Assembly: GCF_023242315.1 (NCBI RefSeq)
Contig: NZ_JALLIY010000002.1
Coordinates: 62,001 to 126,000, forward strand
Length of the DNA: 64,000 bases
Reading direction: 5' to 3'
Origin: Pseudomonas sp. MWU13-2105
GTDB lineage: Bacteria > Pseudomonadota > Gammaproteobacteria > Pseudomonadales > Pseudomonadaceae
This document shows, piece after piece, positions 42,838-56,384 of this stretch. Numbering within the stretch: the first letter of the stretch is position 1; the number at the start of each line of letters is the position of its first letter. The position numbers were made by a program, and so were the translations under genes. The notes below the pieces were generated by a model, which did no database searches, was not told where the DNA came from, and saw only the letters and a list, made by a program, of their open reading frames with translations.

Positions 42838-44136
42838 ATGCCCGATTACGTGAATTGGCTTCGCCATGCGTCTCCCTATATCAATGCCCACCGCGACTGC
42901 ACCTTCGTGGTCATGTTGCCCGGCGACGGCGTCGCACACCCCAACTTCGGCAATATCGTCCACGACCTGGTGCTGCTCCACAGCCTGGGGGTGCGGCTGG
43001 TGCTGGTGCACGGTTCGCGCCCACAGATTGAAAGCCGCCTGGCGGCGCGTGGCCTGACCCCGCATTACCACCACGGCATGCGGATTACCGATGCGGCAAC
43101 CCTGGAATGCGTGATCGATGCCGTGGGCCATCTGCGGATCGCCATCGAAGCGCGTCTGTCGATGGACCTGGCGGCCTCTCCGATGCAGGGTTCGCGGTTG
43201 CGGGTCGCCAGCGGCAACCTGGTCACGGCGCGGCCGATCGGGGTGCTCGAAGGAGTCGACTATCACCACACCGGTGAAGTTCGCCGGGTTGACCGCAAGG
43301 GCATCAACCGCCTGCTGGACGAGCGCTCGATTGTCTTGCTGTCGCCGCTGGGTTACTCGCCTACCGGGGAAATCTTCAACCTGGCTTGCGAAGACGTGGC
43401 GACCCGTGCCGCCATCGACCTGGGAGCGGAGAAACTCCTGTTGTTCGGTGCCGATCACGGCTTGATCGATGAAAATGGCAAGCTGGTCCGCGAGCTGCGT
43501 CCGCAGCAGGTGCCGGCGCATCTGCTGCGCCTGGGCAACGATTACCAGGGCGAATTGCTGGATGCGGCGGCTCAGGCCTGTCGTGGCGGCGTGGCGCGCA
43601 GTCATATCGTCAGTTATGCCGAGGATGGCGCGCTGTTGACCGAGCTGTTTACCCGTGACGGCGGCGGTACGTTGGTGGCCCAGGAGCAGTTCGAACTGGT
43701 GCGCGAGGCGGCCATTGAAGATGTCGGTGGTTTGCTCGACCTGATCAGCCCGCTGGAAGAGCAGGGCATCCTGGTGCGGCGTTCGCGGGAAGTGCTGGAG
43801 CGCGAGATCGAGCAGTTCAGCGTGGTTGAGCGCGAAGGCATGATCATCGCCTGTGCGGCGTTGTATCAGATCGCCGATTCAGAGGCGGGGGAGCTGGCGT
43901 GCCTGGCGGTGAACCCGGAGTATCGCCATGGCGGTCGCGGCGATGAACTGCTGGAGCGGATCGAGGCGCGGGCGCGGGCGCAGGGTTTGAAAACCTTGTT
44001 CGTGTTGACGACCCGTACCGCGCACTGGTTCCGCGAGCGTGGCTTTGAGCCGAGCAGCGTGGAGCGGCTGCCGAGCGCGCGGGCTTCGCTGTACAACTAC
44101 CAGCGTAATTCGAAGATCTTCGAAAAAGCCCTTTAA
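42838..44136 (+). CDS. argA: N-acetylglutamate synthase
   Basis: The protein is 432 residues, the length of the P. aeruginosa enzyme. The amino-acid-kinase domain is at 1-290 (HDLVLLHSLGVRLVLVHGSRPQIESRL) and the GNAT domain at about 290-432 (CLAVNPEYRHGGRGDELLERIEARARAQGL, with the acetyl-CoA loop). It makes N-acetylglutamate, the entry point of arginine synthesis, and is typically inhibited by arginine. ATG at 42838 matches the known start MPDYVNWLRHASPYIN. The upstream leader has an AT-rich run near 42800 (TATTTTTTATTGG). Confidence 0.95.
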   Translation: MPDYVNWLRHASPYINAHRDCTFVVMLPGDGVAHPNFGNIVHDLVLLHSLGVRLVLVHGSRPQIESRLAARGLTPHYHHGMRITDAATLECVIDAVGHLRIAIEARLSMDLAASPMQGSRLRVASGNLVTARPIGVLEGVDYHHTGEVRRVDRKGINRLLDERSIVLLSPLGYSPTGEIFNLACEDVATRAAIDLGAEKLLLFGADHGLIDENGKLVRELRPQQVPAHLLRLGNDYQGELLDAAAQACRGGVARSHIVSYAEDGALLTELFTRDGGGTLVAQEQFELVREAAIEDVGGLLDLISPLEEQGILVRRSREVLEREIEQFSVVEREGMIIACAALYQIADSEAGELACLAVNPEYRHGGRGDELLERIEARARAQGLKTLFVLTTRTAHWFRERGFEPSSVERLPSARASLYNYQRNSKIFEKAL

Positions 44137-44186
44137 CCTTTGAGAGCGGATCTTGCCTGAGAGGCTTTTGTTAGCCTTGAGGGCAT

Positions 44187-44278
44187 CTTCGCGGGCAAGC
44201 TCCGCTCCCACAAGGCCTGCGTCGTACGCGTCTTCTGTGTACGACACCGATCTTGTGGGAGCGGAGCTTGCCCGCGAA
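44187..44278. repeat. REP-like doublet between argA and gshA
   Basis: TTCGCGGGCAAGCTCCGCTC and GAGCGGAGCTTGCCCGCGAA are perfect inverted ends, continued by CCACAAG and CTTGTGG. The middle carries a GTCGTACG/GTACGAC pair. This belongs to a third REP subtype (GCGGGCAAGCTCCGC). Confidence 0.85.
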
Positions 44279-44299
44279 AGCGTCAGTGGCAGCGCAGCA

Positions 44300-45883
44300 T
44301 CAGTTACTGATCGCCAGAATACTCGCCTGGTACGACCCGACAAACACGTCGAAATCCCCCACCTCGTTCTGTTCCAGCTCAGCCTGTTGCACCAGCGACT
44401 TGCGCGCCGCTTCCTCGAAGCCGGCCTGCTCTTCCTTGCTCAACGGCTGGTCGCGGAAGAACTTGGCATGGGCCTGGCTCTGGCGCATCGAGAACTGCGC
44501 AAAACTTTCCTTGTGCAGGGTCATGCTCGCCAATACCTGGGCCGATGGTGTCAGGGACGAGTCCTTGACCTTGGCGAACTGCTCGTCCAGGGCCTTGCTG
44601 TGGCTGTCGCCAGCGTGGCTGCGGTCCAGCAACGCCGCCAGCGGCGCGATCTTCTCCAGCAACTCGGCGGCCCACTCCTTCATGTCCACCGCCTGGCCCT
44701 GACGCTGCAATTGCAGGCCCGGACGCCGACCTTCCTTGACCACGGTGAGGAAGTTCGCGGTGGCATTGCCGCACTCGTTGTTTTCAAGCAACGGGCTGTC
44801 GCTCAGCGCGCAGTACAGCAGGAACGCATCAAGGAAGCGTGCCTCGGTCAAATCGATGCCGGTCGGCAGGAACGGGTTGATGTCCAGGCAACGTGCCTCG
44901 ACATACTGCACGCCACGGGCCATCAGCGCCTGGATCGGCCGCTCGCCGGTATAGGTCACGCGTTTGGGGCGAATGGTGGAGTAGTACTCGTTTTCGATCT
45001 GCAGGATGTTGGTGTTGAGTTGCACCCACTCGCCATCCTTGTGCGTGCCGATCTCCACATAAGGCGCGTAGGGCGTGGCCACCGCCTTGCGCAGGCTGTC
45101 GGTGTAGCTGGTCAGGTCGTTGTAGCACGGCGTCAGGCCGGCCTGGGCGCTGCTCTGGTAGCCCAGGTCGCTCATGCGCAGGCTGGTGGCGTAGGGCAGG
45201 TACAACGTATCGGCATCGAACTGCTCCAGTTGATGGGAGCGACCGCGCAGGAAGCCGGCGTCCAGGGCCGGCGAGGCACCGAACAGGTACATCAGCAGCC
45301 AGCTGTAGCGCCGGAAGTTACGGATCAGTGCGATGTAGGCCAGCGACTGGTAGTCGCGGTCGCTGCCGACGAAACCTTCGGCCTGCCTGAGCACCGGCCA
45401 GAGCTTCTCCGGTAGCGAGAAATTGTAGTGGATCCCGGCTATGCACTGCATGGTCTTGCCGTAGCGCAGGGCCAGGCCCTGGCGGTACACATACTTGAGC
45501 TTGCCGATATTCGAGGTGCCGTAATAGGCGATCGGAATATCTTCTTCCGCTGGCAGCGGGCAAGGCATCGACGGGCTCCACAGGTACTCGTTGCCGAGCT
45601 TGCTGTAGGCGAAGCGATGGATCTTGTCCAGGCTGGCGAGGGTGTCCGCCGGGTCGGCGAGGGCCGGAGTGATGAACTCCAGCAGCGACTCGGAATAATC
45701 GGTGGTGATCTGTTCGTTGGTCAGTGCGGAGCCCAGCTCTTCGGGGTGCGGTGTCTGCGCCAGGCGAGCTTCGCTGGTGACGCGCAGGCATTCACGCTCG
45801 ATGCCGTGCAGGCACTGTTCGAGCAGAGAGAGGTGGTCGCGCTCGCCGAGCAGAGCCAGGCGGCGGTTGAGAAGTTCGCTCAA
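44300..45883 (-). CDS. gshA: Glutamate-cysteine ligase
   Basis: The protein is 527 residues, the same as the P. aeruginosa gene as I recall it. ATP/glutamate-binding blocks include [44 protein letters not shown] and [14 protein letters not shown]-terminal [16 protein letters not shown] is normal. It makes gamma-glutamylcysteine, the first step of glutathione. The start is TTG at 45883 ([13 protein letters not shown]), preceded by GAAGGAATCC; a GTG at 45898 would add five residues. Confidence 0.95.
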   Translation of the reverse strand: MSELLNRRLALLGERDHLSLLEQCLHGIERECLRVTSEARLAQTPHPEELGSALTNEQITTDYSESLLEFITPALADPADTLASLDKIHRFAYSKLGNEYLWSPSMPCPLPAEEDIPIAYYGTSNIGKLKYVYRQGLALRYGKTMQCIAGIHYNFSLPEKLWPVLRQAEGFVGSDRDYQSLAYIALIRNFRRYSWLLMYLFGASPALDAGFLRGRSHQLEQFDADTLYLPYATSLRMSDLGYQSSAQAGLTPCYNDLTSYTDSLRKAVATPYAPYVEIGTHKDGEWVQLNTNILQIENEYYSTIRPKRVTYTGERPIQALMARGVQYVEARCLDINPFLPTGIDLTEARFLDAFLLYCALSDSPLLENNECGNATANFLTVVKEGRRPGLQLQRQGQAVDMKEWAAELLEKIAPLAALLDRSHAGDSHSKALDEQFAKVKDSSLTPSAQVLASMTLHKESFAQFSMRQSQAHAKFFRDQPLSKEEQAGFEEAARKSLVQQAELEQNEVGDFDVFVGSYQASILAISN

Positions 45884-46033
45884 GTTGGATTCCTTCACGC
45901 GTCGGTCGCCCCAATATGGGGGTGGGCAAGACGGTCTACAAGGGTGAAGTTGAGAACTGGCGTGGTCGCCTGGTAAATATCAGAAAACGCCGACACTTCC
46001 TCCCTGGGTCGGAGGCGGTGACAGGGAAAACCC

Positions 46034-46055
46034 CGACACTGCTTTCACAGTGTCG
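46034..46055 (-). terminator. Terminator of the tex-thioesterase unit
   Basis: CGACACTG and CAGTGTCG form an 8-base perfect stem around a 6-base loop, followed on the minus strand by GGGGTTTTCCC. It sits 28 bases after the thioesterase stop and reads in its direction. Confidence 0.75.
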
Positions 46056-46082
46056 AAATTAACCCAAATCGAGCAGGGGCGG

Positions 46083-46465
46083 CTAGAGAACAGCGAACGT
46101 GCCTTGTGCTTTCGCGACAAGTTTGTCGCCTTGGCGCACTTCGGCCTCGACCACCAGGGTACGGCGGCCGGGATGGATGACCGTGGCGACGCACAGCACT
46201 TCGCCCTCGGATACCGCGCGCATGTAGTTGATCTTGCACTCGATGGTCACGCTGCGCTGGTCAAAGCCATGGGAGCTGGAACAGGCCAGCCCCATGCAGA
46301 TGTCCACCAGGCTGAAGATCGCCCCGCCGTGCATCACGTTACCGCGATTACGCAGGTGCGGCTCCAGCGTCAGGGCCACTTCGGCAACACCATTTTCCAG
46401 GCGTTGCGGGCGGCAGCCGAGCATCTTGCTGAAAGCGCTCTGGGTGAGGCCGTCAGGCAGCTCCA

Positions 46466-46466
<1 letters not shown>
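46083..46466 (-). CDS. PaaI-type hotdog thioesterase
   Basis: The protein is 127 residues. The hotdog motif NRGNVMHGGAIFSLVDICMG (about 40-58) carries the catalytic/conserved HGG and aspartate; then TIECKINYMRAV and a C-terminal strand set follow. It hydrolyses acyl-CoA thioesters of unknown chain. The start overlaps the tex stop (TGATG), so it is co-translated with tex. A terminator hairpin follows. Confidence 0.88.
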
Positions 46467-48790
<2,324 letters not shown>

Positions 48791-49129
48791 AAAACCACCT
48801 GACAAAGTGTGAAAGCAGACGCGTCGAGGCTCTCAAGCCATCGGGACGAATCTGGTTTGGGATCAAAAGGCAGCCTTGAGACCCATGAAATCAGCACATT
48901 GCTGTGTGCCTTGGAAAATAAAGAGCGGCACACCACAGCAATGATCAGACGTTGCCTGAGACAAGAGGCGGCGCATTATAACCAGCGTTCCCGGCTTGCG
49001 GGGATTGTGCACCCGCGCGGGGCCTTTAGAGCGTTTACTGGTAGTTGAGGAAAAATCTGCTAACAATGCACCGGATACGGATAAGGGCCGCTGGGCCCAT
49101 AATGCGTGCCGAGATCAAAGGAGCATCCA
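48791..49129. other. Divergent intergenic region between tex and amgR
   Basis: This 339-base region must hold the two divergent promoters. A possible -10 is TAACAAT near 49062 for amgR, followed by GGATACGGATAAGGGCCGC. No strong repeat or small RNA could be assigned; a GGGCCGCTGGGCCC palindrome lies near 49084. I see no gene. Confidence 0.4.
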
Positions 49130-49870
49130 ATGAGCAGCACTGCAAACCCTGCTGAAGGCGAAAAAATTCTCATCGTTGATGACGATCCCGGGCTGAGCAG
49201 CCTGCTGGAACGTTTTTTCACCAGCAAGGGCTATCGCGCCCGCGCAGTGGCGAACACCGAACAGATGGACCGCCTGCTGTCGCGCGAAGTCTTCAACCTG
49301 GTGGTCCTCGACCTGATGCTGCCCGGCGAAGACGGCCTGACCGCCTGCCGTCGCCTGCGCGCGGCGAACAACCAGGTGCCGATCATCATGCTCACCGCCA
49401 AGGGCGACGAGCTGAGCCGGATCAAGGGCCTGGAACTGGGCGCCGACGACTACCTGGCCAAACCCTTCAACCCCGACGAGCTGATGGCCCGGGTCAAGGC
49501 CGTGTTGCGTCGCCAGTCGGCACCGGTGCCGGGCGCACCGGGCAGCGAAGACGAAAGCGTGACCTTCGGCGACTACGAACTGTCCCTCGCCACCCGCGAA
49601 CTCAAGCGCGGCGAAGAAGTGCACATGCTCACCACCGGCGAGTTCGCCGTGCTCAAGGCGCTGGTCATGCATGCCCGTGAGCCGCTGACCCGCGACAAGT
49701 TGATGAACCTGGCCCGTGGCCGTGAGTGGGATGCCCTGGAGCGCTCCATCGACGTACAGATTTCCCGTCTGCGCCGCATGATCGAACCGGATCCGTCCAA
49801 GCCGCGCTATATCCAGACCGTCTGGGGCGTGGGTTACGTGTTCGTGCCGGACGGCGCCGCGACCAAGTGA
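49130..49870 (+). CDS. amgR: OmpR-family response regulator AmgR
   Basis: The protein is 246 residues. The receiver has acidic DDD near 17-19, phosphoacceptor D61 in VVLDLMLPGEDG, and LGADDYLAKPFNPDELMARV. The C-terminal winged-helix OmpR domain (VTFGDYELSLATRELKRGEEV ... RGREWDALERSIDVQISRLRRMIE) ends with GVGYVFVP. AmgR controls the envelope-stress response to misfolded membrane proteins and aminoglycosides in P. aeruginosa. Its histidine kinase follows 139 bases downstream. An AAAGGAGC ribosome site precedes the ATG at 49130. Confidence 0.93.
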   Translation: MSSTANPAEGEKILIVDDDPGLSSLLERFFTSKGYRARAVANTEQMDRLLSREVFNLVVLDLMLPGEDGLTACRRLRAANNQVPIIMLTAKGDELSRIKGLELGADDYLAKPFNPDELMARVKAVLRRQSAPVPGAPGSEDESVTFGDYELSLATRELKRGEEVHMLTTGEFAVLKALVMHAREPLTRDKLMNLARGREWDALERSIDVQISRLRRMIEPDPSKPRYIQTVWGVGYVFVPDGAATK

Positions 49871-50009
49871 CGATGCCCGGTGCCTGTTGACGGGCGCCTG
49901 TTGATTGGTAGGAACGATTCGCCCGGGTGTGCGCAAGCCCCCGGGCGAGTCGCAATCCGCAATATGCGAGCCCGCCCGCTCGCCTCTGCAAAGTGTCCAG
50001 CGGCTGCCC

Positions 50010-51323
50010 ATGAAAACCCCTCTCTGGTTCCCCCAAAGTTTCTTCGCCCGCACCCTCTGGCTGGTGCTGATCGTCGTGCTGTTCTCCAAGGCGCTGACCC
50101 TGGTCTACCTGCTGATGAACGAAGACGTGCTGGTGGACCGTCAGTACAGTCACGGCGTGGCCCTGACCCTGCGCGCCTATTGGGCGGCGGACGAGGACGA
50201 TCGCGACAAGATCGCCGATGCCGCCGGCTTGATCCGGGTGGTCAGCGGTGGGGTGCCGGAAGGTGAACAGCACTGGCCCTACAGCGAGATCTACCAGCGC
50301 CAGATGCAGGCCGAGCTGGGCGCCGACACCGAGGTGCGATTGCGCATGCACTCGCCGCCGGCCCTCTGGGTACGGGCCCCGAGCCTGGGTGCCGGCTGGC
50401 TGAAAGTGCCGCTGTATCCGCACCCGCTGCGCGGGCAGAAAATCTGGAGTGTGCTGGGCTGGTTCCTGGCTATCGGCCTGCTCTCCACAGCGTCTGCCTG
50501 GATCTTCGTCAGCCAGCTCAACCAGCCGCTGAAGCGCCTGGTCGATGCCGCGCGGCAACTCGGCCAGGGGCGCAGCGTACGGCTGCCGATCAGTGATACT
50601 CCCAGCGAAATGACCGAAGTCTACCGCGCCTTCAACCAGATGGCCGAGGACGTCGAACAGGCGGGGCGAGAACGGGAGCTGATGCTGGCCGGGGTGTCCC
50701 ATGACTTGCGCACGCCCTTGACGCGGCTGCGCCTGTCGCTGGAGCTGATGGGCAACCATGACGATCTCAGCGACGAAATGGTCCGCGATATCGAGGACAT
50801 GGACGCGATTCTCGACCAGTTCCTTGCGTTTATCCGCGACGGCCGTGACGAGTCGGTGGAAGAGGTCGACCTGAGCGAGCTGGTGCGTGAAGTGGTGGCG
50901 CCCTACAACCAGAGCGAAGAGCGGGTGCGCACGCGGCTGCAACCGATCCAGCCGTTCCCGTTGCGTCGGGTGTCGATGAAGCGGCTGTTGAACAACCTGA
51001 TCGGCAACGCCTTGCACCATGCCGGCGAAGGGGTGGAAGTGGCGGCCTATGTCTCGGGCGACAGCAGCGCGCCTTATGTGGTGCTGAGTGTCATGGATCG
51101 CGGGGCGGGGATCGATCCGGCGGAACTGGAAGGCATCTTCAATCCCTTCACCCGGGGCGACAAGGCCCGTGGCGGCAAGGGCACGGGCCTGGGGCTGGCG
51201 ATCGTCAGGCGGATCGCCTCGATGCATGGTGGCAATGTCGAACTGCGCAACCGCGCCGGTGGTGGCCTGGAGGCACGGGTTCGCTTGCCGCTGGGGCTGA
51301 TGTTGCCCCGCGACGCGGTCTAG
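50010..51323 (+). CDS. amgS: EnvZ-family sensor histidine kinase AmgS
   Basis: The protein is 437 residues. Two membrane helices (SFFARTLWLVLIVVLFSKAL and WSVLGWFLAIGLLS) flank a periplasmic sensor of about 105 residues. HAMP follows, then the H-box VSHDLRTPLTRLR with H231, N-box NNLIGNALHHAG, and G boxes DRGAGIDPAEL and GTGLGLAIVRR. It should phosphorylate AmgR in response to membrane-protein misfolding. The reading frame is open to 49905, but the ATG at 50010 starts with the proper MKTPLWFPQSFF membrane insertion segment. A MITE-like palindrome follows its stop. Confidence 0.92.
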   Translation: MKTPLWFPQSFFARTLWLVLIVVLFSKALTLVYLLMNEDVLVDRQYSHGVALTLRAYWAADEDDRDKIADAAGLIRVVSGGVPEGEQHWPYSEIYQRQMQAELGADTEVRLRMHSPPALWVRAPSLGAGWLKVPLYPHPLRGQKIWSVLGWFLAIGLLSTASAWIFVSQLNQPLKRLVDAARQLGQGRSVRLPISDTPSEMTEVYRAFNQMAEDVEQAGRERELMLAGVSHDLRTPLTRLRLSLELMGNHDDLSDEMVRDIEDMDAILDQFLAFIRDGRDESVEEVDLSELVREVVAPYNQSEERVRTRLQPIQPFPLRRVSMKRLLNNLIGNALHHAGEGVEVAAYVSGDSSAPYVVLSVMDRGAGIDPAELEGIFNPFTRGDKARGGKGTGLGLAIVRRIASMHGGNVELRNRAGGGLEARVRLPLGLMLPRDAV

Positions 51324-51325
51324 GC

Positions 51326-51410
51326 TCTGCACGAGACCTGCCTGCGCAGCGACCATGCGGCGTTAAAAAACAGGCTCGCCTGATCGCAGCTCGGCTAGTT
51401 CTCGTGCAGA
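51326..51410. mobile_element. 85-bp MITE-like palindromic element
   Basis: Perfect 11-base terminal inverted repeats TCTGCACGAGA and TCTCGTGCAGA bound an 85-base segment that has an internal GCGGCGTTAAAAAAC and a CAGGC/GCCTG palindrome. It lies between the convergent amgS and rimK genes, differs in sequence from the REP families of this window, and has no target duplication that I can identify with confidence. It is probably a non-autonomous remnant of an IS or a transcription attenuator. Confidence 0.55.
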
Positions 51411-51419
51411 CCCTGGGGC

Positions 51420-52325
51420 TTAGCCTTTGCCCTTGGTCCGGGTCATGTTCGGGCCGCCGTTCTTCTCGATGTGCTCGATGATGATCCCGGCCACATCCTT
51501 GCCGGTGGTCACCTCGATACCCTCCAGTCCCGGTGAGGAGTTCACCTCCATCACCAGCGGGCCGTGATTGGAGCGCAGGATATCCACCCCGGCCACGCTC
51601 AGGCCCATCACCTTGGCCGCGCGAATCGCGGTCATGCGTTCTTCCGGGGTGATCTTGATCAGGCTGGCGCTGCCGCCGCGGTGCAGGTTGGAGCGGAACT
51701 CCCCGGGCTTGGCCTGGCGCTTCATCGCCGCAATCACCTTGTCGCCAACCACGAAGCAGCGGATATCGGCGCCACCGGCTTCCTTTATGTACTCCTGGAC
51801 CATGATGTCCTGCTTCAGGCCCATAAACGCCTCGATCACCGATTCCGCCGCCGTCGCCGTCTCGCACAGCACCACGCCGATGCCCTGGGTGCCTTCGAGC
51901 ACCTTGATCACCAGCGGTGCGCCGTTGACCATGGCGATCAGGTCGGGAATATCGTCCGGCGAGTGGGCAAAGCCGGTCACCGGCAAGCCGATCCCGCGCC
52001 GCGAGAGCAATTGCAGCGAACGCAGCTTGTCCCGTGAACGGGCGATAGCCACCGACTCGTTGAGGGGAAACACCCCCATCATTTCGAACTGGCGCAGCAC
52101 CGCGCAGCCATAAAACGTCACCGAGGCGCCGATCCGCGGGATCACCGCATCGAAACCTTCCAGGGGCTTGCCGCGATAGTGGATCTGCGGCTTGTGGCTG
52201 GCGATGTTCATATAGGCGCGCAAGGTGTCGACCACCACCATCTCATGGCCACGGGCGACGCCGGCCTCTACCAGGCGACGAGTGGAATACAGACGCGGAT
52301 TACGCGACAGCACAGCGATCTTCAT
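51420..52325 (-). CDS. rimK: Ribosomal protein S6 glutamate ligase RimK
   Basis: The protein is 301 residues, the usual length of RimK. It starts [22 protein letters not shown]. The ATP-grasp core shows [32 protein letters not shown] and [21 protein letters not shown] with metal-binding Glu/Asn. RimK adds glutamates to the C-terminus of ribosomal protein S6 and, in P. fluorescens, alters the proteome and Hfq levels. ATG at 52325 overlaps the stop of the upstream rimB gene. The longer open frame to 52646 overlaps that gene. Confidence 0.94.
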   Translation of the reverse strand: MKIAVLSRNPRLYSTRRLVEAGVARGHEMVVVDTLRAYMNIASHKPQIHYRGKPLEGFDAVIPRIGASVTFYGCAVLRQFEMMGVFPLNESVAIARSRDKLRSLQLLSRRGIGLPVTGFAHSPDDIPDLIAMVNGAPLVIKVLEGTQGIGVVLCETATAAESVIEAFMGLKQDIMVQEYIKEAGGADIRCFVVGDKVIAAMKRQAKPGEFRSNLHRGGSASLIKITPEERMTAIRAAKVMGLSVAGVDILRSNHGPLVMEVNSSPGLEGIEVTTGKDVAGIIIEHIEKNGGPNMTRTKGKG

Positions 52326-52801
52326 GCAACACCTGTGGCAGAGGTAGTAGTGACCGGGAAAACCGGCTTGTCTTGAACGTATTTTTGCCCCGGATTGACC
52401 ACCAACTGGCCATCGATCAGGGCTTTGGAACCGAGCAACAGGCGATAACGCATGGCCTTGCGGCAGGCGAGAGTGAACTGCACCTGCCAGACCCGGTCGC
52501 CCAGGGCCAGGGTGGTGGCAATCACGTAACGCACCTGGGCGTGGCCGTTGGAGCTCTTGATGGTCTTCATCGCCAGCAGCGGCGCTTCGCAGCGACGGTG
52601 GCGCAGTTGCACCACGCTGCCCAGGTGGGCGGTGAAACGCACCCACTTCTCGCCATCACGCTCGAAGGGCTCGATTTCGGTGGCATGCAGGCTGGAGGTG
52701 CTGGCGCCGGTGTCGATTTTCGCCCGCAGGCCGGCGACTCCCAGATCCGGAAGCGCCACCCACTCGCGCAGACCCACAACAGTCAAATGGTCAAATGTCT
52801 T
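52322..52801 (-). CDS. rimB: RimB-like retropepsin-fold protease
   Basis: The protein is about 159 residues. The aspartic-protease-like motif [14 protein letters not shown] (residues about 28-40) and [22 protein letters not shown] and [15 protein letters not shown] strands match the retropepsin-like ATP-dependent zinc-protease family. In P. fluorescens SBW25 RimB is encoded with RimK and trims the S6 glutamate tail. The stop overlaps the RimK start (ATGA). The start codon is uncertain: TTG at 52801 ([15 protein letters not shown]) or TTG at 52813 with GGTTGAG before it. Confidence 0.85.
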   Translation of the reverse strand, partial: KTFDHLTVVGLREWVALPDLGVAGLRAKIDTGASTSSLHATEIEPFERDGEKWVRFTAHLGSVVQLRHRRCEAPLLAMKTIKSSNGHAQVRYVIATTLALGDRVWQVQFTLACRKAMRYRLLLGSKALIDGQLVVNPGQKYVQDKPVFPVTTTSATGVA

Positions 52802-53022
52802 CAAAATGCTCAACCGGTGGAGAAAGGCGCCCGGGCTGCCTGGCAGCCGTAATCGCGGTATTCACGCAGAATATTGGGTAAATGGCGATAGTTATCTCAG
52901 CGAGCTGTTTCAGGTTGTGAAATTACCCCCAGGATCACCAGGCATTCTAGACTGGCCAGGACCATTCAGCTTCGACAGCAACGGTAGTACAGTTCGACAA
53001 TATTTCAGTTTGAGGACGGACA

Positions 53023-53427
53023 GTGGCGCAGAAAGCGGAAGAGGACGACAAGGTTCGGCTGGACAAGTGGTTGTGGGCGGCACGTTTCTATAAAACCCGT
53101 GCCCTGGCCAAGGCGGCGATCGAAAGCGGTAAGGTGCATTGTCGTGGCGAGCGCTGCAAGCCGGGCAAGGAGCCGCGGGTGGGCGACGAGATCCAGATTC
53201 GCACCGGTTTTGACGAACGGACCGTGGTGGTGCGGGCGCTGTCATTGGTCCGCCGTGGCGCACCGGAGGCGCAAACGCTCTATGCCGAAACCGAGCAGAG
53301 CCTGGCCAAGCGCGAGGCCGCCGCGGCGCAGCGCAAGGCCGGCGCGCTGGGCCTGACCACCGACGGCAAGCCGAGCAAGAAACAGCGCCGTGATCTGTTC
53401 AAGTTCCGGGGCAGCGCCGCCGACTAG
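53023..53427 (+). CDS. hslR: Heat-shock protein Hsp15 (S4 RNA-binding)
   Basis: The protein is 134 residues with an S4 domain, VRLDKWLWAARFYKTRALAKAAIESGKV (residues 11-38), and a Lys/Arg-rich tail (KKQRRDLFKFRG). Hsp15 binds stalled 50S subunits carrying peptidyl-tRNA and helps release them after heat shock. The start is GTG at 53023, preceded by TGAGGACGGACA. hslO follows with its own sigma-32-like promoter. Confidence 0.9.
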   Translation: MAQKAEEDDKVRLDKWLWAARFYKTRALAKAAIESGKVHCRGERCKPGKEPRVGDEIQIRTGFDERTVVVRALSLVRRGAPEAQTLYAETEQSLAKREAAAAQRKAGALGLTTDGKPSKKQRRDLFKFRGSAAD

Positions 53428-53540
53428 GGCGCCGTGCGGGAGATCAGGTTTAGCGGACAGGTGCTGTCCTTGCCGGCGATGGCGATGCGCGATTCGCCGC
53501 CGCCCTTGTTGGCCCTGCACGGCTTACGGGATCTTATGCC

Positions 53541-53568
53541 CTTGACTGAGCGCCATTCGCCCCCATGT
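53541..53568 (+). promoter_or_regulatory. Sigma-32 (RpoH) promoter of hslO
   Basis: CTTGACT at 53541-53547 and CCCCATGT at 53561-53568 are separated by 13 bases. They match the heat-shock consensus CTTGAAA and CCCCATNT closely, and lie about 85 bases upstream of the hslO start. Confidence 0.8.
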
Positions 53569-53652
53569 TGCTTGGTACAAATCCTGTTTGTTCATAAAAT
53601 GCTCACTTGCCTGGGCAGAACACCCTTATTCCCACTTCCAGAATCGATACCT

Positions 53653-54555
53653 ATGTCAGACCTACCGGACACCGACTACACCCAGCGCTTCATCTTCGAT
53701 GACAGCGACACTCGCGGCGAACTGGTGTCGCTGGAGCGCAGCTACGCCGAAGTGCTGGCCAAGCACCCCTACCCGGAGCCTGTCGCGCAACTGCTCGGTG
53801 AGCTGATGGCCGCCGCGTCGTTGCTGGTCGGTACCCTGAAGTTCGACGGCCTGCTGATTCTCCAGGCGCGTTCCGACGGCCCGGTGCCGCTGCTGATGAT
53901 CGAATGCTCCAGCGAGCGCGAGATCCGTGGCCTGGCCCGTTATGACGCGGAGCTGATCCCGGCTGACGCGACCCTGGCCGACCTGATGCCCAACGGCGTG
54001 CTCGCCCTGACCGTCGACCCGACCCAGGGCCAGCGCTACCAGGGCATCGTCGACCTCGACGGCGAAACCCTGGCGGAGTGTTTCACCAACTACTTCGTCA
54101 TGTCCCAGCAGGTCGGCACGCGCTTCTGGCTCCACGCCGACGGCCGTCGTGCCCGTGGCATGCTCCTGCAACAACTGCCCGCCGACCGCCTGCGCGAGCA
54201 GGACGAACGCGATGCCAGCTGGCAGCACCTGACCGCCATGGCCAGCACACTGAGCGCCGACGAGCTGCTGAGCCTGGACAACGAAACCGTCCTGCACCGC
54301 CTCTACCACGAAGAAGCCGTGCGCCTGTTCGACCTCCAGCCGCTGCGCTTCCATTGCAGCTGTTCACGGGAGCGTTCGGGCAATGCGCTGGTCAGCCTGG
54401 GGCTGGAAGATGCCCAGCAACTGGTGGTCGAACATGGGGGCCACATCGAGGTCGATTGCCAATTCTGCAACCAGCGTTACCTGTTCGACGCCGCCGATGT
54501 TTTGCAACTGTTCGCCGGCGCCGGCGTCGACACCCCGTCAGATACTCGTCACTAA
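53653..54555 (+). CDS. hslO: Redox-regulated chaperone Hsp33
   Basis: The protein is 300 residues. It starts [27 protein letters not shown]; the C-terminal zinc switch has CSC (FHCSCSRE) and CQFC ([11 protein letters not shown]) tetracysteines. Oxidation of these frees zinc and activates the holdase. The ATG at 53653 is set by the family start; a longer frame to 53434 would include the promoter. The inverted-repeat terminator at 54577 follows. Confidence 0.95.
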   Translation: MSDLPDTDYTQRFIFDDSDTRGELVSLERSYAEVLAKHPYPEPVAQLLGELMAAASLLVGTLKFDGLLILQARSDGPVPLLMIECSSEREIRGLARYDAELIPADATLADLMPNGVLALTVDPTQGQRYQGIVDLDGETLAECFTNYFVMSQQVGTRFWLHADGRRARGMLLQQLPADRLREQDERDASWQHLTAMASTLSADELLSLDNETVLHRLYHEEAVRLFDLQPLRFHCSCSRERSGNALVSLGLEDAQQLVVEHGGHIEVDCQFCNQRYLFDAADVLQLFAGAGVDTPSDTRH

Positions 54556-54576
54556 AACGTTTCAGTGCAGGTAAAT

Positions 54577-54630
54577 CTCCTGTCAAACGACAGAAAATGG
54601 GCGTTCTGACAGGAGGACCCTACTTTTTTT
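54577..54630 (+). terminator. Terminator of hslO
   Basis: CTCCTGTCA and TGACAGGAG form a 9-base perfect stem (loop 21 bases, which can pair further), then GACCCTACTTTTTTT supplies a run of seven T at 54624-54630. Confidence 0.7.
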
Positions 54631-54674
54631 GGGCTTTTCTGGCATAATCCGGCCCACTTTTTTCGCGGTAGTAG

Positions 54675-56285
<1,611 letters not shown>

Positions 56286-56312
56286 GTATCGGTTGCTCTG
56301 CTGGTTGAAAAG

Positions 56313-56338
56313 AAAGCCGCCCCTTGGGGCGGCTTTTT
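56313..56338 (+). terminator. Intrinsic terminator of pckA
   Basis: AAAGCCGCCCC and GGGGCGGCTTT form an 11-base stem around a TT loop, and the T-run extends to 56338. It is 27 bases past the pckA stop. Confidence 0.92.
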
Positions 56339-56384
56339 GGTTAATGCGGGTTTGAAAATCAAAGTGATGGGGGGCTGTATTTGT

